64,000 bases of DNA from Lysobacterales bacterium (GTDB lineage Bacteria; Pseudomonadota; Gammaproteobacteria; Xanthomonadales; Marinicellaceae), in assembly GCA_026988115.1 (NCBI GenBank), contig JALSLV010000026.1, positions 1 to 64,000 of the forward strand, given 5' to 3'. The notes under the pieces were generated by a model. The model was given only the letters and a program-made list of their open reading frames with translations, was not told the origin of the DNA and made no database searches. This document shows, in pieces, positions 54,671-64,000 of the stretch. The position numbers and the translations under genes are program-made. Numbering within the stretch: the first letter of the stretch is position 1; each line of letters begins with the position of its first letter.

Positions 54671-55434
54671 AATCTGATGTTGTTGTTTGTTTACCCGCGC
54701 GTTATCAATCCAGTCGATTACCAGGCAAACCGTTACTTGAAATAGCTGGTAAAGCATTAATTATTTGGGCATTAGAGTCTGCATCAAAGCTCAATGCCAA
54801 ACAAATGGTGGTGGCAACAGATGATAAACGCATAGCAGAACTGGTAGAAAAACACGGTTATCAAGCCTTGATGACATCTGTTAAACATCAAACTGGAACC
54901 GATAGACTTGCCGAAGTGGCGGCAATAATGAGCTGGTCGGATGACACCATCGTGGTTAACTACCAAGGCGATGAGCCCTTAACGCCAAAGGTGAATATTG
55001 AACAATTGGTTGATGCCTTAATCGATAATCCACAGGCAGCGATTGCTACCTTATACCAAGAAATAAGTGATTTTCAAGAGGTGCAAAACCCAAACAATGT
55101 AAAACTTGTGACTGATAATAAAGATTATGCCCTGTATTTTTCACGAGCGGCTATTCCTTTTGCTCGCGATGGATTTAATGAAGGTTGTCTTGATTCAAGT
55201 ATAACTTATAAACACCATATTGGATTGTATGCTTACCGTGCCAAATTTTTAAAGGAATTTTCGCAACTCAAACCCACCTCCCTTGAGAAAACCGAATCCT
55301 TAGAACAACTAAGGGCTTTATCTTATGGCTATAAAATTATAGCTAAAAAAGCCAAACAAACTATGCCTCATGGAATTGACACCCTTGATGATGTCAAAAG
55401 GTTTGAAAAAAAGTTGAGTTCATTTGATTTTTAA
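54667..55434 (+). CDS. kdsB: CMP-KDO synthetase (3-deoxy-manno-octulosonate cytidylyltransferase)
   Basis: Activates KDO for LPS. The nucleotide-binding start VVCLPARYQSSRLPGKPLLEIAGKALI is followed by VVATDDKRIAELVEKHG, HQTGTDRLAEV, VVNYQGDEPL, YFSRAAIPFARDG, HHIGLYAYRAKFL and LEKTESLEQLRALSYGYKI. Length 255 is typical. A solo MITE end follows 12 bp after the stop. Confidence 0.96.
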   Translation: MKSDVVVCLPARYQSSRLPGKPLLEIAGKALIIWALESASKLNAKQMVVATDDKRIAELVEKHGYQALMTSVKHQTGTDRLAEVAAIMSWSDDTIVVNYQGDEPLTPKVNIEQLVDALIDNPQAAIATLYQEISDFQEVQNPNNVKLVTDNKDYALYFSRAAIPFARDGFNEGCLDSSITYKHHIGLYAYRAKFLKEFSQLKPTSLEKTESLEQLRALSYGYKIIAKKAKQTMPHGIDTLDDVKRFEKKLSSFDF

Positions 55435-55446
55435 CCCGTGCCATGA

Positions 55447-55462
55447 GTTATGCAAAGGTCTC
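55447..55462. repeat. Solo MITE end after kdsB
   Basis: GTTATGCAAAGGTCTC matches the terminal repeat of the MITE at 6648-6806 and lies in the same orientation as the end at 58460-58498. No partner end is nearby on the left, so it is a remnant. It ends one base before the stop codon of the cyclase gene. Confidence 0.55.
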
Positions 55463-55463
55463 T

Positions 55464-58463
55464 TTAAGTCATTTTTATTCGTTCTATTACGTTATTTTTA
55501 ACCGCTCCATCTATGTCATTTAGGAGAGTGCTAAATTTCCATTGGTCATTTGGATGAATCTTCCAGAGATAGCCAACAGCGCAATCTCTGCCTTTGTTTT
55601 TGGCTTCGTACAATGCCAAATCAGCTAATTGAATGGTTTTTTCAAAACACGAATGTTTAGCCTTTTCGGGCGTGAGTGCAAATCCCAATGAACAGCGTAA
55701 AAGTAAGTGTTTCTCGGCTGAGGTTTCTATTTTAATTTGACGACAATTTTCCAATATGTCATTAATCAACTCTACTAATTCGGTTTTATTGGTTGATGGG
55801 CAGACCACTAAAAACTCTTCACCTCCCCAGCGTGAAGCAATTTGATGGGGTTTGACTTGTTTTTTTAGCATGTCAGCAAATGCCTTTAAGGCGTTATCTC
55901 CAATTTCATGACCGTATTTGTCATTGACGGATTTAAAATGATCCAAATCAATAAGGATAAACCCAGTGGGTTTAGAATCTCCTTGTGCTTTAATTGCTTC
56001 TAAGGTGTTGTGAACATGGTTTCGGTTAGCCAGTTGAGTGAGGTTGTCGTGGTTGGCAAGCCACTCAAGTCCTTTATTAACCTCGTTTAGTTCTTTGGTC
56101 CTTTCTTGTACAATTTTTTCTAGCTTGAGGGCATACATTTTACTTCGGTAGTTTCGGATAAAGAAGGCTGCCAAAATAACTAAACCAACAAGAGCTAAAA
56201 AAATCTTTGTTTGCCAAAAGGGTGGTTTTACCGTAAATTTATACTGCGCAGGGTGTTTATTCCAGTGCCCATTGCCAATGCGAGCAGAGACTTCAAAAGT
56301 ATAATCCCCCGCAGCTAAGGAATCTATTTGCAACTCCCTTACGCGCGTTTCACGCCAAGGATTGTCGATTTGATTATTAAAGCGATAGCGGTAGGTTATG
56401 TCTGATGCTCGCTGAAAACTAATGGCGGCAAATTTTATAAGTAAACTGCTGTCTTGTTGTTTGATTTGTGCAGCAATATTTAAATCTAATGGTTTTTGAT
56501 TGTTGTTAATTGAAAGAATGTGGACAGGAGGTTCATCGCTGCTGCCTACTTTAAATTCTTTTGCAAAACGACTGATGCCTTCCCCTGTACCAAACCATAA
56601 GTTTCCATCAGCATCCTTATAGCCAGCCCCTCGGTTAATTAAATCAAACACCAAACCTTCACGTGATGAAATAATGGTGAAATTTTTGCCGTCAAAAATA
56701 GCAACCCCTCGACTGGTGCCAATCCAAATATTATCGCCTTGTCCAGGTAAAATTACTGTGCTGTTGTTGTGTGGCAGACCTTCCTTTTTAGTCCAGTTCT
56801 TAAAGTGGTTGTCTTTAAAATAACTTAGGCCATTATTGGTTGCAATCCATAGCCCGCCATTTTTGTCTTCATAAAAGTCGTTAATGAAATTAGCAGGTAA
56901 ACCATCACTTGTTGACCAGTTAGTAAATTTCCCATCAGAGAAATAAGTAAGCCCAAAGGAGGATGCCAGCCACAGCCCTCCCTTTTTACTCTCAAGTATG
57001 CGGTTTATTCGGTTATGAGGTAAACCATCTTTTGTGGTGTAAGTTTTGAAGATTTGACCATCGTAGTGGTTTAAGCCATTATTTGTTCCTATCCACAAGG
57101 TCTTATCGTGTGCTTGGATGATATGATAAACCACGAAGCCAGCCAGTCCTTCATTTTGACCATAATAAGAAAATTCACCTTTAGAAAGTTTGCTCATGCC
57201 TTGCAAAGTTCCAAACCACGTGTTTTGTTTATCATCAACCATAATTGAAAGGACTTTATTATGGGGTAGACCTGATTTTCGCGTGAAATGCGTTATTTTG
57301 CTGTCGCATATATGGCTGGCGCCATTCCCATTCGTACCAATCCACAGGCAGTTGTTATGGTCATTTGTAATGGTGTATACATTTGGGTTAGGCAGTCCCC
57401 TTTGGGCTTTCCAATTCAAAACACTTGTGGTGCTTAATCGGGTGAGGCCACCTCCGTATGTTCCGAACCAGAGGTTGTTTTCTTGGTCTAAAAATACATC
57501 ATTTACACTGTTATCTGGTAAGCCATTGTGCATTTCAAAATGCTGCACTATTTCTTGCTTTTGGTTAATTTTATAAACACCAAAATCGCGTGAACCTAGC
57601 CAAATAAAACCCTTTTTATCAAGCATAATCTTGTTGATAGTTTGGTTGCTAAGATCTACATTAAATTCTAAGGGCTCAAAGGCTTTGCCATTGTATTTTG
57701 CAATACCAAAACGGGTTCCTATCCAAATGCTGTCGTCTTGGTTTTGAAAAATTGTCCTTATCTCTGATTTTTTAGCATTCCATTGAACTTGTTCTACTTT
57801 ACCGCCCTTAATTTTAAAAACATGTTTTGTAGTGCCAGCCCAAATATTGCCTTGTTTGTCCGCCAAAATACTTCTAACTCGGTCTGTTTTAATGCCATTA
57901 TCCTTCTTTATTTGCCTAATTAATTTAGGCTGATTTTTTACATCAACTTGCAGTACGCCAGCACCATAAGTTGCCACCCATAAGCTTCCATCGGGTGCTT
58001 GGCTTAACTCACGAGCAGAATAACTTCCTAGTGTTGTGTTTTTGGGATTAAAAACATGAAATTCTTTACCATCATACCACGCCAGTCCTTTTTCTGTGGC
58101 TATCCACAGTGTCCCATCCTTGGTCTTCAGTAAATCACGAGCTAAGTTATGTGGCAAACCATCATCGCGTCCATAAGTCCAAAACTGTTTGCCATCATAG
58201 CGATTGATGCCTGTTCTTGAGGCAACCCATAAAAAGCCTAAATCATCTTGTTCTATAGAAAAAATAACCGTATCTTCGAGTCCGTCGGCGATACTTAGTG
58301 AAGCAAAAGGCATTTGCTGTGTGAATGCGTGGCAGCTAATAAGGAGAAGGAAAGGCAATAACAAGTTACCAATAAAAGAAAAATTAATCCAGTTTCTTTT
58401 TGTGTGCACGTGAACATCAAGGTCTTTTGTTTGAATTTTCAAAACGGTTGATGTTTTCGTCAT
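55464..58463 (-). CDS. Propeller-sensor diguanylate cyclase
   Basis: 999 residues. A membrane or signal segment (about 28-48) precedes roughly 14 two-component-regulator propeller repeats (GFLWVASRTGINRYDGKQFWTYGRDDGLPHN and many alike), then a Y_Y_Y domain (about 670-745), a second helix (IFLALVGLVILAAFFIRNY), a short coiled linker and a GGDEF domain. The active site is SRWGGEEFLVV, so c-di-GMP synthesis is likely. The inhibitory RxxD is replaced by KPHQ, so product inhibition through that site is unlikely. The start codon lies inside the 39-bp MITE-end repeat. Confidence 0.9.
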   Translation of the reverse strand: MTKTSTVLKIQTKDLDVHVHTKRNWINFSFIGNLLLPFLLLISCHAFTQQMPFASLSIADGLEDTVIFSIEQDDLGFLWVASRTGINRYDGKQFWTYGRDDGLPHNLARDLLKTKDGTLWIATEKGLAWYDGKEFHVFNPKNTTLGSYSARELSQAPDGSLWVATYGAGVLQVDVKNQPKLIRQIKKDNGIKTDRVRSILADKQGNIWAGTTKHVFKIKGGKVEQVQWNAKKSEIRTIFQNQDDSIWIGTRFGIAKYNGKAFEPLEFNVDLSNQTINKIMLDKKGFIWLGSRDFGVYKINQKQEIVQHFEMHNGLPDNSVNDVFLDQENNLWFGTYGGGLTRLSTTSVLNWKAQRGLPNPNVYTITNDHNNCLWIGTNGNGASHICDSKITHFTRKSGLPHNKVLSIMVDDKQNTWFGTLQGMSKLSKGEFSYYGQNEGLAGFVVYHIIQAHDKTLWIGTNNGLNHYDGQIFKTYTTKDGLPHNRINRILESKKGGLWLASSFGLTYFSDGKFTNWSTSDGLPANFINDFYEDKNGGLWIATNNGLSYFKDNHFKNWTKKEGLPHNNSTVILPGQGDNIWIGTSRGVAIFDGKNFTIISSREGLVFDLINRGAGYKDADGNLWFGTGEGISRFAKEFKVGSSDEPPVHILSINNNQKPLDLNIAAQIKQQDSSLLIKFAAISFQRASDITYRYRFNNQIDNPWRETRVRELQIDSLAAGDYTFEVSARIGNGHWNKHPAQYKFTVKPPFWQTKIFLALVGLVILAAFFIRNYRSKMYALKLEKIVQERTKELNEVNKGLEWLANHDNLTQLANRNHVHNTLEAIKAQGDSKPTGFILIDLDHFKSVNDKYGHEIGDNALKAFADMLKKQVKPHQIASRWGGEEFLVVCPSTNKTELVELINDILENCRQIKIETSAEKHLLLRCSLGFALTPEKAKHSCFEKTIQLADLALYEAKNKGRDCAVGYLWKIHPNDQWKFSTLLNDIDGAVKNNVIERIKMT

Positions 58464-58498
58464 TTTTTACTCGTCACTATAATTATGCAAAGGTCTCT
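58460..58498. repeat. 39-bp MITE end identical to 6769-6807, overlapping the cyclase start
   Basis: All 39 bases, from TCATTTTTTACTCGTC to GCAAAGGTCTCT, are identical to the right end of the MITE near mdh. The CAT at 58461-58463 is the complement of the cyclase ATG. No second inverted end lies to the right, so this is a truncated copy or a recombination scar. Confidence 0.75.
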
Positions 58499-58505
58499 GT
58501 GTAAA
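58476..58505 (-). promoter_or_regulatory. Hybrid promoter of the cyclase gene
   Basis: On the minus strand, -10 TATAGT (58481-58476) lies within the MITE end and -35 TTTACA (58505-58500) starts just outside it, with an 18-base spacer. Predicted +1 is near 58469, six bases before the ATG. Confidence 0.5.
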
Positions 58506-58575
58506 ACTCTTGTTATATTTTACTCCTATTTGCTCTCAAAATGCCAGTTATTCTCAATTAATGTCGCAAACGTCG

Positions 58576-61017
58576 CTAATCATGAATAACGGCGACTCTA
58601 AATCCCAGGGTGTTATTGCGCTCTGTTTTATTTATTTTTGCGCGCTTATAGACCGATAAGTCGTCTTCAGTTACTAAGGTTGTTCGCGTTACTGTTTCTT
58701 CACAAAGCCCCATAACTCTTGGGCTTCCATCTGTTGGAGCATCCAAATAGTTCGGGTGCCAGCAATCGGCAATTAATTCCGTCAATGAATTTTTTGGATT
58801 CATTAATCGATAGGGATTTCCTTTTCTTGTTGATTGTGCAGCATATTCCCATTGAGCTTCACTGGGTAATTGATAATTCTGACCTGACAAAGATTTTAAC
58901 CAGTTTATAAACTCAAGACTATCTTGGTAGCTAATATTAGTCACTGGATTATGTTCTCTTTTATCGTCTTTATCATTTGGTTGGTAAGTGCAAAAACCAT
59001 CAGCATAACACGCATCCCATTGTTGGTAATTTACGGGTAATTGACTCAGACTAAATTCTTTAATATAGACACTGTGAGCTGGTTTTTGTGTGCTTAATCC
59101 GGTTGCATTACCCATGGTGAAATTAGCCGCTTTAATAACGACCATTTGAGGGCAATTTTTACACGCTTTAAAGGTTTCTCCGATGTTTTTTCCTGGCCAT
59201 TTAGTCTCAGACTTGAGTTTGAATAACAAGGTATTCGTTGGTAAACCATTAACGGGTAAATTTTTTAGTTTTTGGTAAGTTTTAATTAGACTTTTGGTTT
59301 GCAAATCTAAATTGCCTGTTTGGTTTAAATCTTTATACTTTAGGCGTATCAATTGTGCTTGAATGGACTTTATCAGTTTTTTCTTCTCTTGGGTAACGCT
59401 GATTAGTCGCTGTTTTTGTTTAATTTTGCTTTGAAGGATGGTTTCTTGTTGTTGTTTTTCTAATGCATTGGCCTTTTGTTTGGTTATTTGCATTAGCTTG
59501 ATTTCGATTTCTTTTTGATGGGTATTGTTTGGGTATTGATTGGTGTAATTTTGGTACCCTTCTTGGGTATTGGACAAAAGCGCTTGCCTCCAGTTTTCTT
59601 GTTCAATGGATTCGTATTTGCGTGTTAGTTCGTCGATTAGAATTTCATCAACCACGCCAGTAACCACCAGTTGATTGTCGTGTTCAAACTTTTTAATGCT
59701 TTGTTGAGTTCTGACATCTAAAATTCCATTTTGAGCAACTTTATATCCTAATAGCTTAAGCTTTTGTTGCGCTATTAAAATGCCTTCATTCTTAACCTGT
59801 TTCTGTGTTTCTTTTGATTGTGTTTGAATTATTGTGTTGTCGGTTTTTGCCCGAAAGAATAAGTTCCATTTATTTATAACGGCATCAACTGTAAACAACT
59901 GGTCAAATTCTTTGTTGTTGACGGTGTGTTCATAAGTGATGTAAGACGCGATTGCTATCAACATTAAAAGTAAAAGCCAGCTAAAAAAACTCAATCCATT
60001 TTTCTTTGCAAGTTGATCAATTGTGTGTGTATTTAGTGTCGTTTGATCACGCGTGGATATATTTGGACGAGCCGAAATGACCTGTGGCTTAAAAAAATGA
60101 GTTTCAGAACTAATTTCTTTTTTCGCCACAATGGGCTCTGTTTGCAATGTGGTGTTGAAGTTGTTGGTTTTACTCCACAAAGAAGACCAGTCGGATAAGT
60201 TTTTTGGACGCTCACTGACTTCCAACATTAGGCCGCAATCAATGGCTTTTAGAAAAGACGATGAATTAATGCGTTCGGATAATTTTTCTATGTTGTCATC
60301 ATGCAATCTATTCATTATGTCAGGTGGTTTTTTGCCAGTAACACCCAAATAGGCGACTGCGGCTAAGGAGTAAATGTCTGACCATGGGCCAATTTCCCCT
60401 TTTGAACTGTACTGTTCTAAAGGTGCATAACCAGGAGTGATAATCGTAGTTACTTTGCGAGACTTATCGCCAATGGCTTGTCGAGCTGCACCAAAATCGA
60501 TTAAAACTGCTGTGCCATCTTTGCGAAACATGATGTTGTCGGGCTTTATATCTCGGTGCAAAATACCTTGTTTGTGCACGAGTTGTAAACCATCAACAAT
60601 TGAAGTGATTATTTCTTTGAGCTGATTCTCATCCATGGGTTTATCGTTAGAAATAATGTCAATTAAACAACCGCCCTCACAGTATTCCATAACAATGTAG
60701 GCAGTACCATTTTCTTCAAAAAATCGATAAATTCTTACAATGCTGGGGTGTTCAAATTTGGCTAAGGTTTTGGCTTCATTGATAAAAGCATTCAGTCCCC
60801 AATTGTAGGTTTTTTGTGAAGCGCTGCTTCGTGGCGCGATTTTTGAGTCGGCTTCTCGAACAGCGTGTTCGGCAGGCATGTATTCTTTTATAGCGACGTA
60901 TTTTTCGAGGTGTGTATCAAAAGCAAGGTAAGTCAACCCAAAACCGCCTTCACCAAGCAATTTAATGAGGCGATATTCACGCAACATGGTATCAGGTTGT
61001 AGAGTGTGCAATGCCAT
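58576..61017 (-). CDS. Membrane Ser/Thr kinase with peptidoglycan-binding-like and SUMF1-fold domains
   Basis: 813 residues. The cytosolic Hanks kinase (about 12-270) has LLGEGGFGLTYLA, the catalytic Lys in YVAIKEYMP, ILHRDIKPDNIMF, LIDFGAAR and the GYAPLEQYSSKGEIGPWSDIYSL segment, so it should be active. One helix (about 345-362) follows. Outside are a peptidoglycan-binding-1-like repeat (LKLLGYKVAQNGILDVRTQQSIKKF), a coiled Gln/Lys-rich stretch, a second such repeat, and a SUMF1-fold domain (MVVIKAANFTMGNATG, NYQLPSEAQWEYAAQ, ELIADCWHPNYLDAPTDGS). RGGSW is lost in the SUMF1 domain, so that domain is probably not catalytic. The gene stands alone, next to the cyclase. Confidence 0.9.
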   Translation of the reverse strand: MALHTLQPDTMLREYRLIKLLGEGGFGLTYLAFDTHLEKYVAIKEYMPAEHAVREADSKIAPRSSASQKTYNWGLNAFINEAKTLAKFEHPSIVRIYRFFEENGTAYIVMEYCEGGCLIDIISNDKPMDENQLKEIITSIVDGLQLVHKQGILHRDIKPDNIMFRKDGTAVLIDFGAARQAIGDKSRKVTTIITPGYAPLEQYSSKGEIGPWSDIYSLAAVAYLGVTGKKPPDIMNRLHDDNIEKLSERINSSSFLKAIDCGLMLEVSERPKNLSDWSSLWSKTNNFNTTLQTEPIVAKKEISSETHFFKPQVISARPNISTRDQTTLNTHTIDQLAKKNGLSFFSWLLLLMLIAIASYITYEHTVNNKEFDQLFTVDAVINKWNLFFRAKTDNTIIQTQSKETQKQVKNEGILIAQQKLKLLGYKVAQNGILDVRTQQSIKKFEHDNQLVVTGVVDEILIDELTRKYESIEQENWRQALLSNTQEGYQNYTNQYPNNTHQKEIEIKLMQITKQKANALEKQQQETILQSKIKQKQRLISVTQEKKKLIKSIQAQLIRLKYKDLNQTGNLDLQTKSLIKTYQKLKNLPVNGLPTNTLLFKLKSETKWPGKNIGETFKACKNCPQMVVIKAANFTMGNATGLSTQKPAHSVYIKEFSLSQLPVNYQQWDACYADGFCTYQPNDKDDKREHNPVTNISYQDSLEFINWLKSLSGQNYQLPSEAQWEYAAQSTRKGNPYRLMNPKNSLTELIADCWHPNYLDAPTDGSPRVMGLCEETVTRTTLVTEDDLSVYKRAKINKTERNNTLGFRVAVIHD

Positions 61018-61057
61018 TGAGGGTTAAGTTGATTGAATAGTGCTATCTTAACACTAA

Positions 61058-61090
61058 AATGCCAACATGAAAACAGTTCATATTGGCATT
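61058..61090 (-). terminator. Terminator after glyS
   Basis: AATGCCAACATGAA (61058-61071) pairs with TTCATATTGGCATT (61077-61090) with one mismatch over a 5-base loop. Leaving glyS on the minus strand, the hairpin is followed by TTAG after a TT. Confidence 0.65.
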
Positions 61091-61111
61091 AGATTTTCTT
61101 CTTGTTGGGAT

Positions 61112-63184
61112 TTATATCTCCAATTTTGAAATATCAGCAATGGCATTAAATAATTGATGCAATTGCTTTAAGATGGCTAAGCGGTTTAACCTAATTGCAT
61201 CGTCATCGCTATTAACCATGACATTTTCAAAGAAATTATCCACTGGTTCCCCAAGCGATGCCAAATGCCCAAAAGCCCGTTGGTATTGCCGTTGTTCGAC
61301 TTCTTGATTAAATCTTCTCTTCATTGCTTCAATAGCACCGAATAGATTTTTTTCTTGTTCTTCATGCAACAGAGTCATTGTGACGGAATCAGGTAAGTGC
61401 TCTTGTGATTTCTTTAATATATTGCCAATGCGTTTATTGGCAGCGGCAAGAGCTGGAGCCGCGGTGTTTTCTTTAAAAGCGACGCACGCTAAGATTCGGC
61501 TGTGGCAATCATCTAAGTTTTTGGGTTTAAGAGCTAAAACCGAATCAACAATATCGTGGCTTATGCCTTTTTCGAGGTAGCTGTGTTTGAGTCGTTGATT
61601 GATAAAGCTTTCAATATCCTTTTGAACGGTTTGCTTATCCAAGTCTTTAATTGTTATTTGATTTAAGCTGGTTTGGATTAATTCATAAAGGTTAATCGGT
61701 AATTGAGCCTCTTGTAAAATACGAATAATACCCAATGCGCTACGACGTAGAGCAAATGGGTCTTTATTTCCAGTTGGTTTTTTGCCAACAGCAAAAATTC
61801 CGCAAAGAGTGTCCATTTTATCCGACAAAGATAAAGCTTGCCCTAAAGGAGTTTGTGGAATACTATCGCCTGAAAAAGTGGGTTTGTATTGTGAGGTTAT
61901 GGCAGCAGCGATATTTTCGTGTTCGCCTTGTGCAGCAGCATAATAACCTCCCATTATGCCTTGTAAATCAGGAAATTCATCAACCATGTCCGTGACTAAA
62001 TCACATTTTAATAAAGTGGATGCGCGTTCTATTTGATGAATGTCCAAATCGAGTTTGCTACCAAGAGATAACATTATCTTACCGATGCGCTTACATTTAT
62101 CGCCGATTGAACCCAACTGTTTTTCAAATGTCATTTTATCAAGCATAGCAAAGCGAGAATCAAGTGGTTTCTTTTGGTCTTGTTCCCAAAAAAATCGAGC
62201 ATCGGCAAGTCTTGGTCGAATGACTTTTTCAAAGCCTTTAATCACTTGTGCCACATCTTTGGATTCGATATTTGCCAGTGCCACAAAGTTTGGCATCAGT
62301 TTATTATCTTCATCAAAAACAGGAAAATATTTTTGGTGTTTTTGCATGGATGAAATCAGGGCCTCAGGTGGTACTTGTAAAAAGTCCTCATCAAAGCTGC
62401 CAACAGTTGCTACAGGATACTCAACAATCGCTGTGACTTCTTCCAACAAGCTGTCATCAGTACGAGCAGTACCATTAATGGTCTTGGCAATGTTAATGAC
62501 TTGTTGTTTTACCTTTTCTTTGCGCGTTATTTGATCCACTTCCACACGCACATCCATTAATTGTTGCACATAGGTATCAGCAGATTTAATGGTGATAAAG
62601 TCAGGGAAGTGAAAGCGGTGACCGCGTGATTGGTTACTTGTCGTCAATCCAAACATTTCAAATTCAATAACTTTAGAATCTTGCAATAAAATCATCCAAT
62701 GCACAGGACGAATAAAACTAAAAGTATTATCACCCCAACGCATGGGTTTTGGAATGGGTAACTTTTTGATGCTGCTTTGAATGAATTCTGGTAATAATTC
62801 GGCGGTTTTGCGTCCTTTTTTCTCAATGTCAAACACCAACCATTCGCCTTTATCGGTTTTAAGTCTTTGTAAATCAGCCACTTGCGCACCAACAGATTTA
62901 GCAAAGCCGATGGCAGCAGGTTTTGGGTTGCCATCTGCATCAAAAGCTGCCACCACGGCAGGTCCTTTGCGTTGCATCTTTTTATCGGCTTGTCCAGCGT
63001 CTATGTTTTTTAGAATAAAAGCTAAACGGCGTGGAGAAGCAAACCAACGAGAGTGGTCTTTATCAAATCCAATGCCAGCTTTATCTAATTCGGCAACCAC
63101 GCCATTGTATAGGCTTTTGGCTAAATTGTTTAACGCTTTTGGTGGTAATTCTTCAGTGCCTAATTCAAATAAAATAGTACTCAT
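61112..63184 (-). CDS. glyS: Glycyl-tRNA synthetase beta subunit
   Basis: 690 residues, normal for bacterial GlyS. It opens [17 protein letters not shown], contains [46 protein letters not shown] and [14 protein letters not shown]-like segments, the HD-type domain ([58 protein letters not shown]), and an anticodon-binding end. It overlaps glyQ by 4 bp (ATGA), so the two subunits are translated together. Confidence 0.96.
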   Translation of the reverse strand: MSTILFELGTEELPPKALNNLAKSLYNGVVAELDKAGIGFDKDHSRWFASPRRLAFILKNIDAGQADKKMQRKGPAVVAAFDADGNPKPAAIGFAKSVGAQVADLQRLKTDKGEWLVFDIEKKGRKTAELLPEFIQSSIKKLPIPKPMRWGDNTFSFIRPVHWMILLQDSKVIEFEMFGLTTSNQSRGHRFHFPDFITIKSADTYVQQLMDVRVEVDQITRKEKVKQQVINIAKTINGTARTDDSLLEEVTAIVEYPVATVGSFDEDFLQVPPEALISSMQKHQKYFPVFDEDNKLMPNFVALANIESKDVAQVIKGFEKVIRPRLADARFFWEQDQKKPLDSRFAMLDKMTFEKQLGSIGDKCKRIGKIMLSLGSKLDLDIHQIERASTLLKCDLVTDMVDEFPDLQGIMGGYYAAAQGEHENIAAAITSQYKPTFSGDSIPQTPLGQALSLSDKMDTLCGIFAVGKKPTGNKDPFALRRSALGIIRILQEAQLPINLYELIQTSLNQITIKDLDKQTVQKDIESFINQRLKHSYLEKGISHDIVDSVLALKPKNLDDCHSRILACVAFKENTAAPALAAANKRIGNILKKSQEHLPDSVTMTLLHEEQEKNLFGAIEAMKRRFNQEVEQRQYQRAFGHLASLGEPVDNFFENVMVNSDDDAIRLNRLAILKQLHQLFNAIADISKLEI

Positions 63185-64000
63185 GAGGCATCTCCTTCTT
63201 TCATTTGACTTGTTTTACATCCAGGAAAGCCAAGTGCTTCACGACTGTCGTAATACATTTCGGCAACCGCCTTACTCATGGTGCGAACACGTAAAATATA
63301 CGCTTGACGTTCGGTAACACTGATGGCTTTGCGAGCATCGAGCAGATTAAAGTAATGCGAAGCTTTTAAGGCTTTTTCATAGGCAGGTAAAGGCAGTTTT
63401 GCCTCGATGAGTTTCAAGCATTCGCTTTCGCAGTTGTTAAAGTCTTGCAATGAAATCTCCACATTAGCGTGTTCAAAATTGTAAGTGGATTGTTCCACTT
63501 CGTTTTGATGAAAGACATCTCCATAAGTGACAGTTCCATTGGGAGTCTGAGCCCAAATCAAATCATAAATGCTGTCTTTTTCTTGCAAATACATGGCAAG
63601 TCTTTCCAGTCCATAAGTGATTTCACCCATCACTGGACGGCATTCAATGCCACCAACTTGTTGAAAATAAGTGAACTGCGTGACTTCCATGCCATTAAGC
63701 CAGACTTCCCAGCCCAAGCCCCAAGCCCCAAGAGTAGGGGATTCCCAGTTGTCTTCTAAAAAGCGAATATCGTGTAAAAGTGTATCAATGCCTAGCTCTT
63801 TTAACGACTCAAGATAGAGTTCTTGAATATTATCAGGAGAGGGTTTTAATACCACTTGAAATTGGTAATAATGCTGTAAACGGTTAGGATTCTCGCCATA
63901 ACGCCCATCGGTAGGACGACGGCAAGGTTGCACATAAGCACTGTTCCAAGGCTCAGGACCAATAGAGCGCAAAAATGTAGCGGGATGAAAAGTTCCTGCA
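63181..64000 (-). CDS. glyQ: Glycyl-tRNA synthetase alpha subunit, 5' end outside the window
   Basis: The frame stays open to the right edge; an in-frame TTG at 63972 is not the start, since conserved residues ([37 protein letters not shown]) continue upstream of it. Other class II landmarks are [57 protein letters not shown] and [23 protein letters not shown]. About 30 residues are missing compared with the usual 300. Confidence 0.96.
   Translation of the reverse strand, partial: AGTFHPATFLRSIGPEPWNSAYVQPCRRPTDGRYGENPNRLQHYYQFQVVLKPSPDNIQELYLESLKELGIDTLLHDIRFLEDNWESPTLGAWGLGWEVWLNGMEVTQFTYFQQVGGIECRPVMGEITYGLERLAMYLQEKDSIYDLIWAQTPNGTVTYGDVFHQNEVEQSTYNFEHANVEISLQDFNNCESECLKLIEAKLPLPAYEKALKASHYFNLLDARKAISVTERQAYILRVRTMSKAVAEMYYDSREALGFPGCKTSQMKEGDAS

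Overview
The window is a low-GC chromosomal segment from a Gram-negative gammaproteobacterium. LPS-assembly genes (lpxH, lpxK, kdsB, an msbA-like exporter), ubiA, an NlpD-type lipoprotein and an ExbB/ExbD pair show an outer membrane and aerobic respiration. A methylcrotonyl-CoA carboxylase subunit, a methylglutaconyl-CoA hydratase-like protein and ETF-ubiquinone oxidoreductase point to leucine/acyl-CoA oxidation. Secreted amidohydrolases and a gingipain-like protease suggest a protein- and peptide-degrading marine or particle-associated heterotroph. A Marinicella-like (Lysobacterales-related) origin is my guess from overall gene character; it was not tested.

Layout. 1-500: end of an IS200/REP-type transposase and tRNA-Leu. 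528-5457: SUMF1-domain protein, 5'-nucleotidase lipoprotein, divergent RNase D. 5503-13368: tRNA-Pro, malate dehydrogenase, a 159-bp MITE, ETF-QO, chalcone isomerase-like protein and two secreted amidohydrolases. 13369-14589: a gene graveyard with a nonsense-interrupted MafI-like immunity gene, a decayed second transposase copy and REP-like palindromes. 14590-17485: methylcrotonyl-CoA carboxylase beta subunit, membrane protein, hydratase. 17493-17943: frameshifted four-helix-bundle gene bracketed by inverted 7-bp repeat arrays. 18025-25684: cyclophilin, lpxH, class III aminotransferase, RRK-repeat protein, asnS, small enzymes, trmL, ubiA. 25685-26736: palindromic element, lipoprotein, DsrE-like protein. 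26803-33783: complete MoxR/Bat operon. 33876-36192: surE-pcm-nlpD. 36649-44289: C25 protease, TPR lipoprotein, prfA, hemA. 44464-50358: V4R protein, large surface protein, arsenic operon, Roadblock protein. 50890-55434: exbB-exbD-msbA-lpxK-kdsB. 55464-61017: propeller diguanylate cyclase and a Ser/Thr kinase. 61112-64000: glyS and partial glyQ.

Most genes are ordinary core metabolism. The most interesting signals are these. (1) Unlinked V4R and Roadblock genes each carry an FNR/DNR-type palindrome and a -10 box at exact class II spacing. (2) The four-helix-bundle gene sits between inverted heptad arrays. (3) Several small mobile elements have altered gene ends or promoters: a MITE with 5-bp target duplications, a 39-bp identical copy of its end that supplies a start codon and -10, a palindrome that supplies the last codons of a lipoprotein gene, and a 14-bp-inverted-repeat element inside the ars operon. 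(4) Several operons have a -10 box placed so that transcription would start at the A of the start codon. I found no CRISPR array, prophage or obvious multi-gene defence system.
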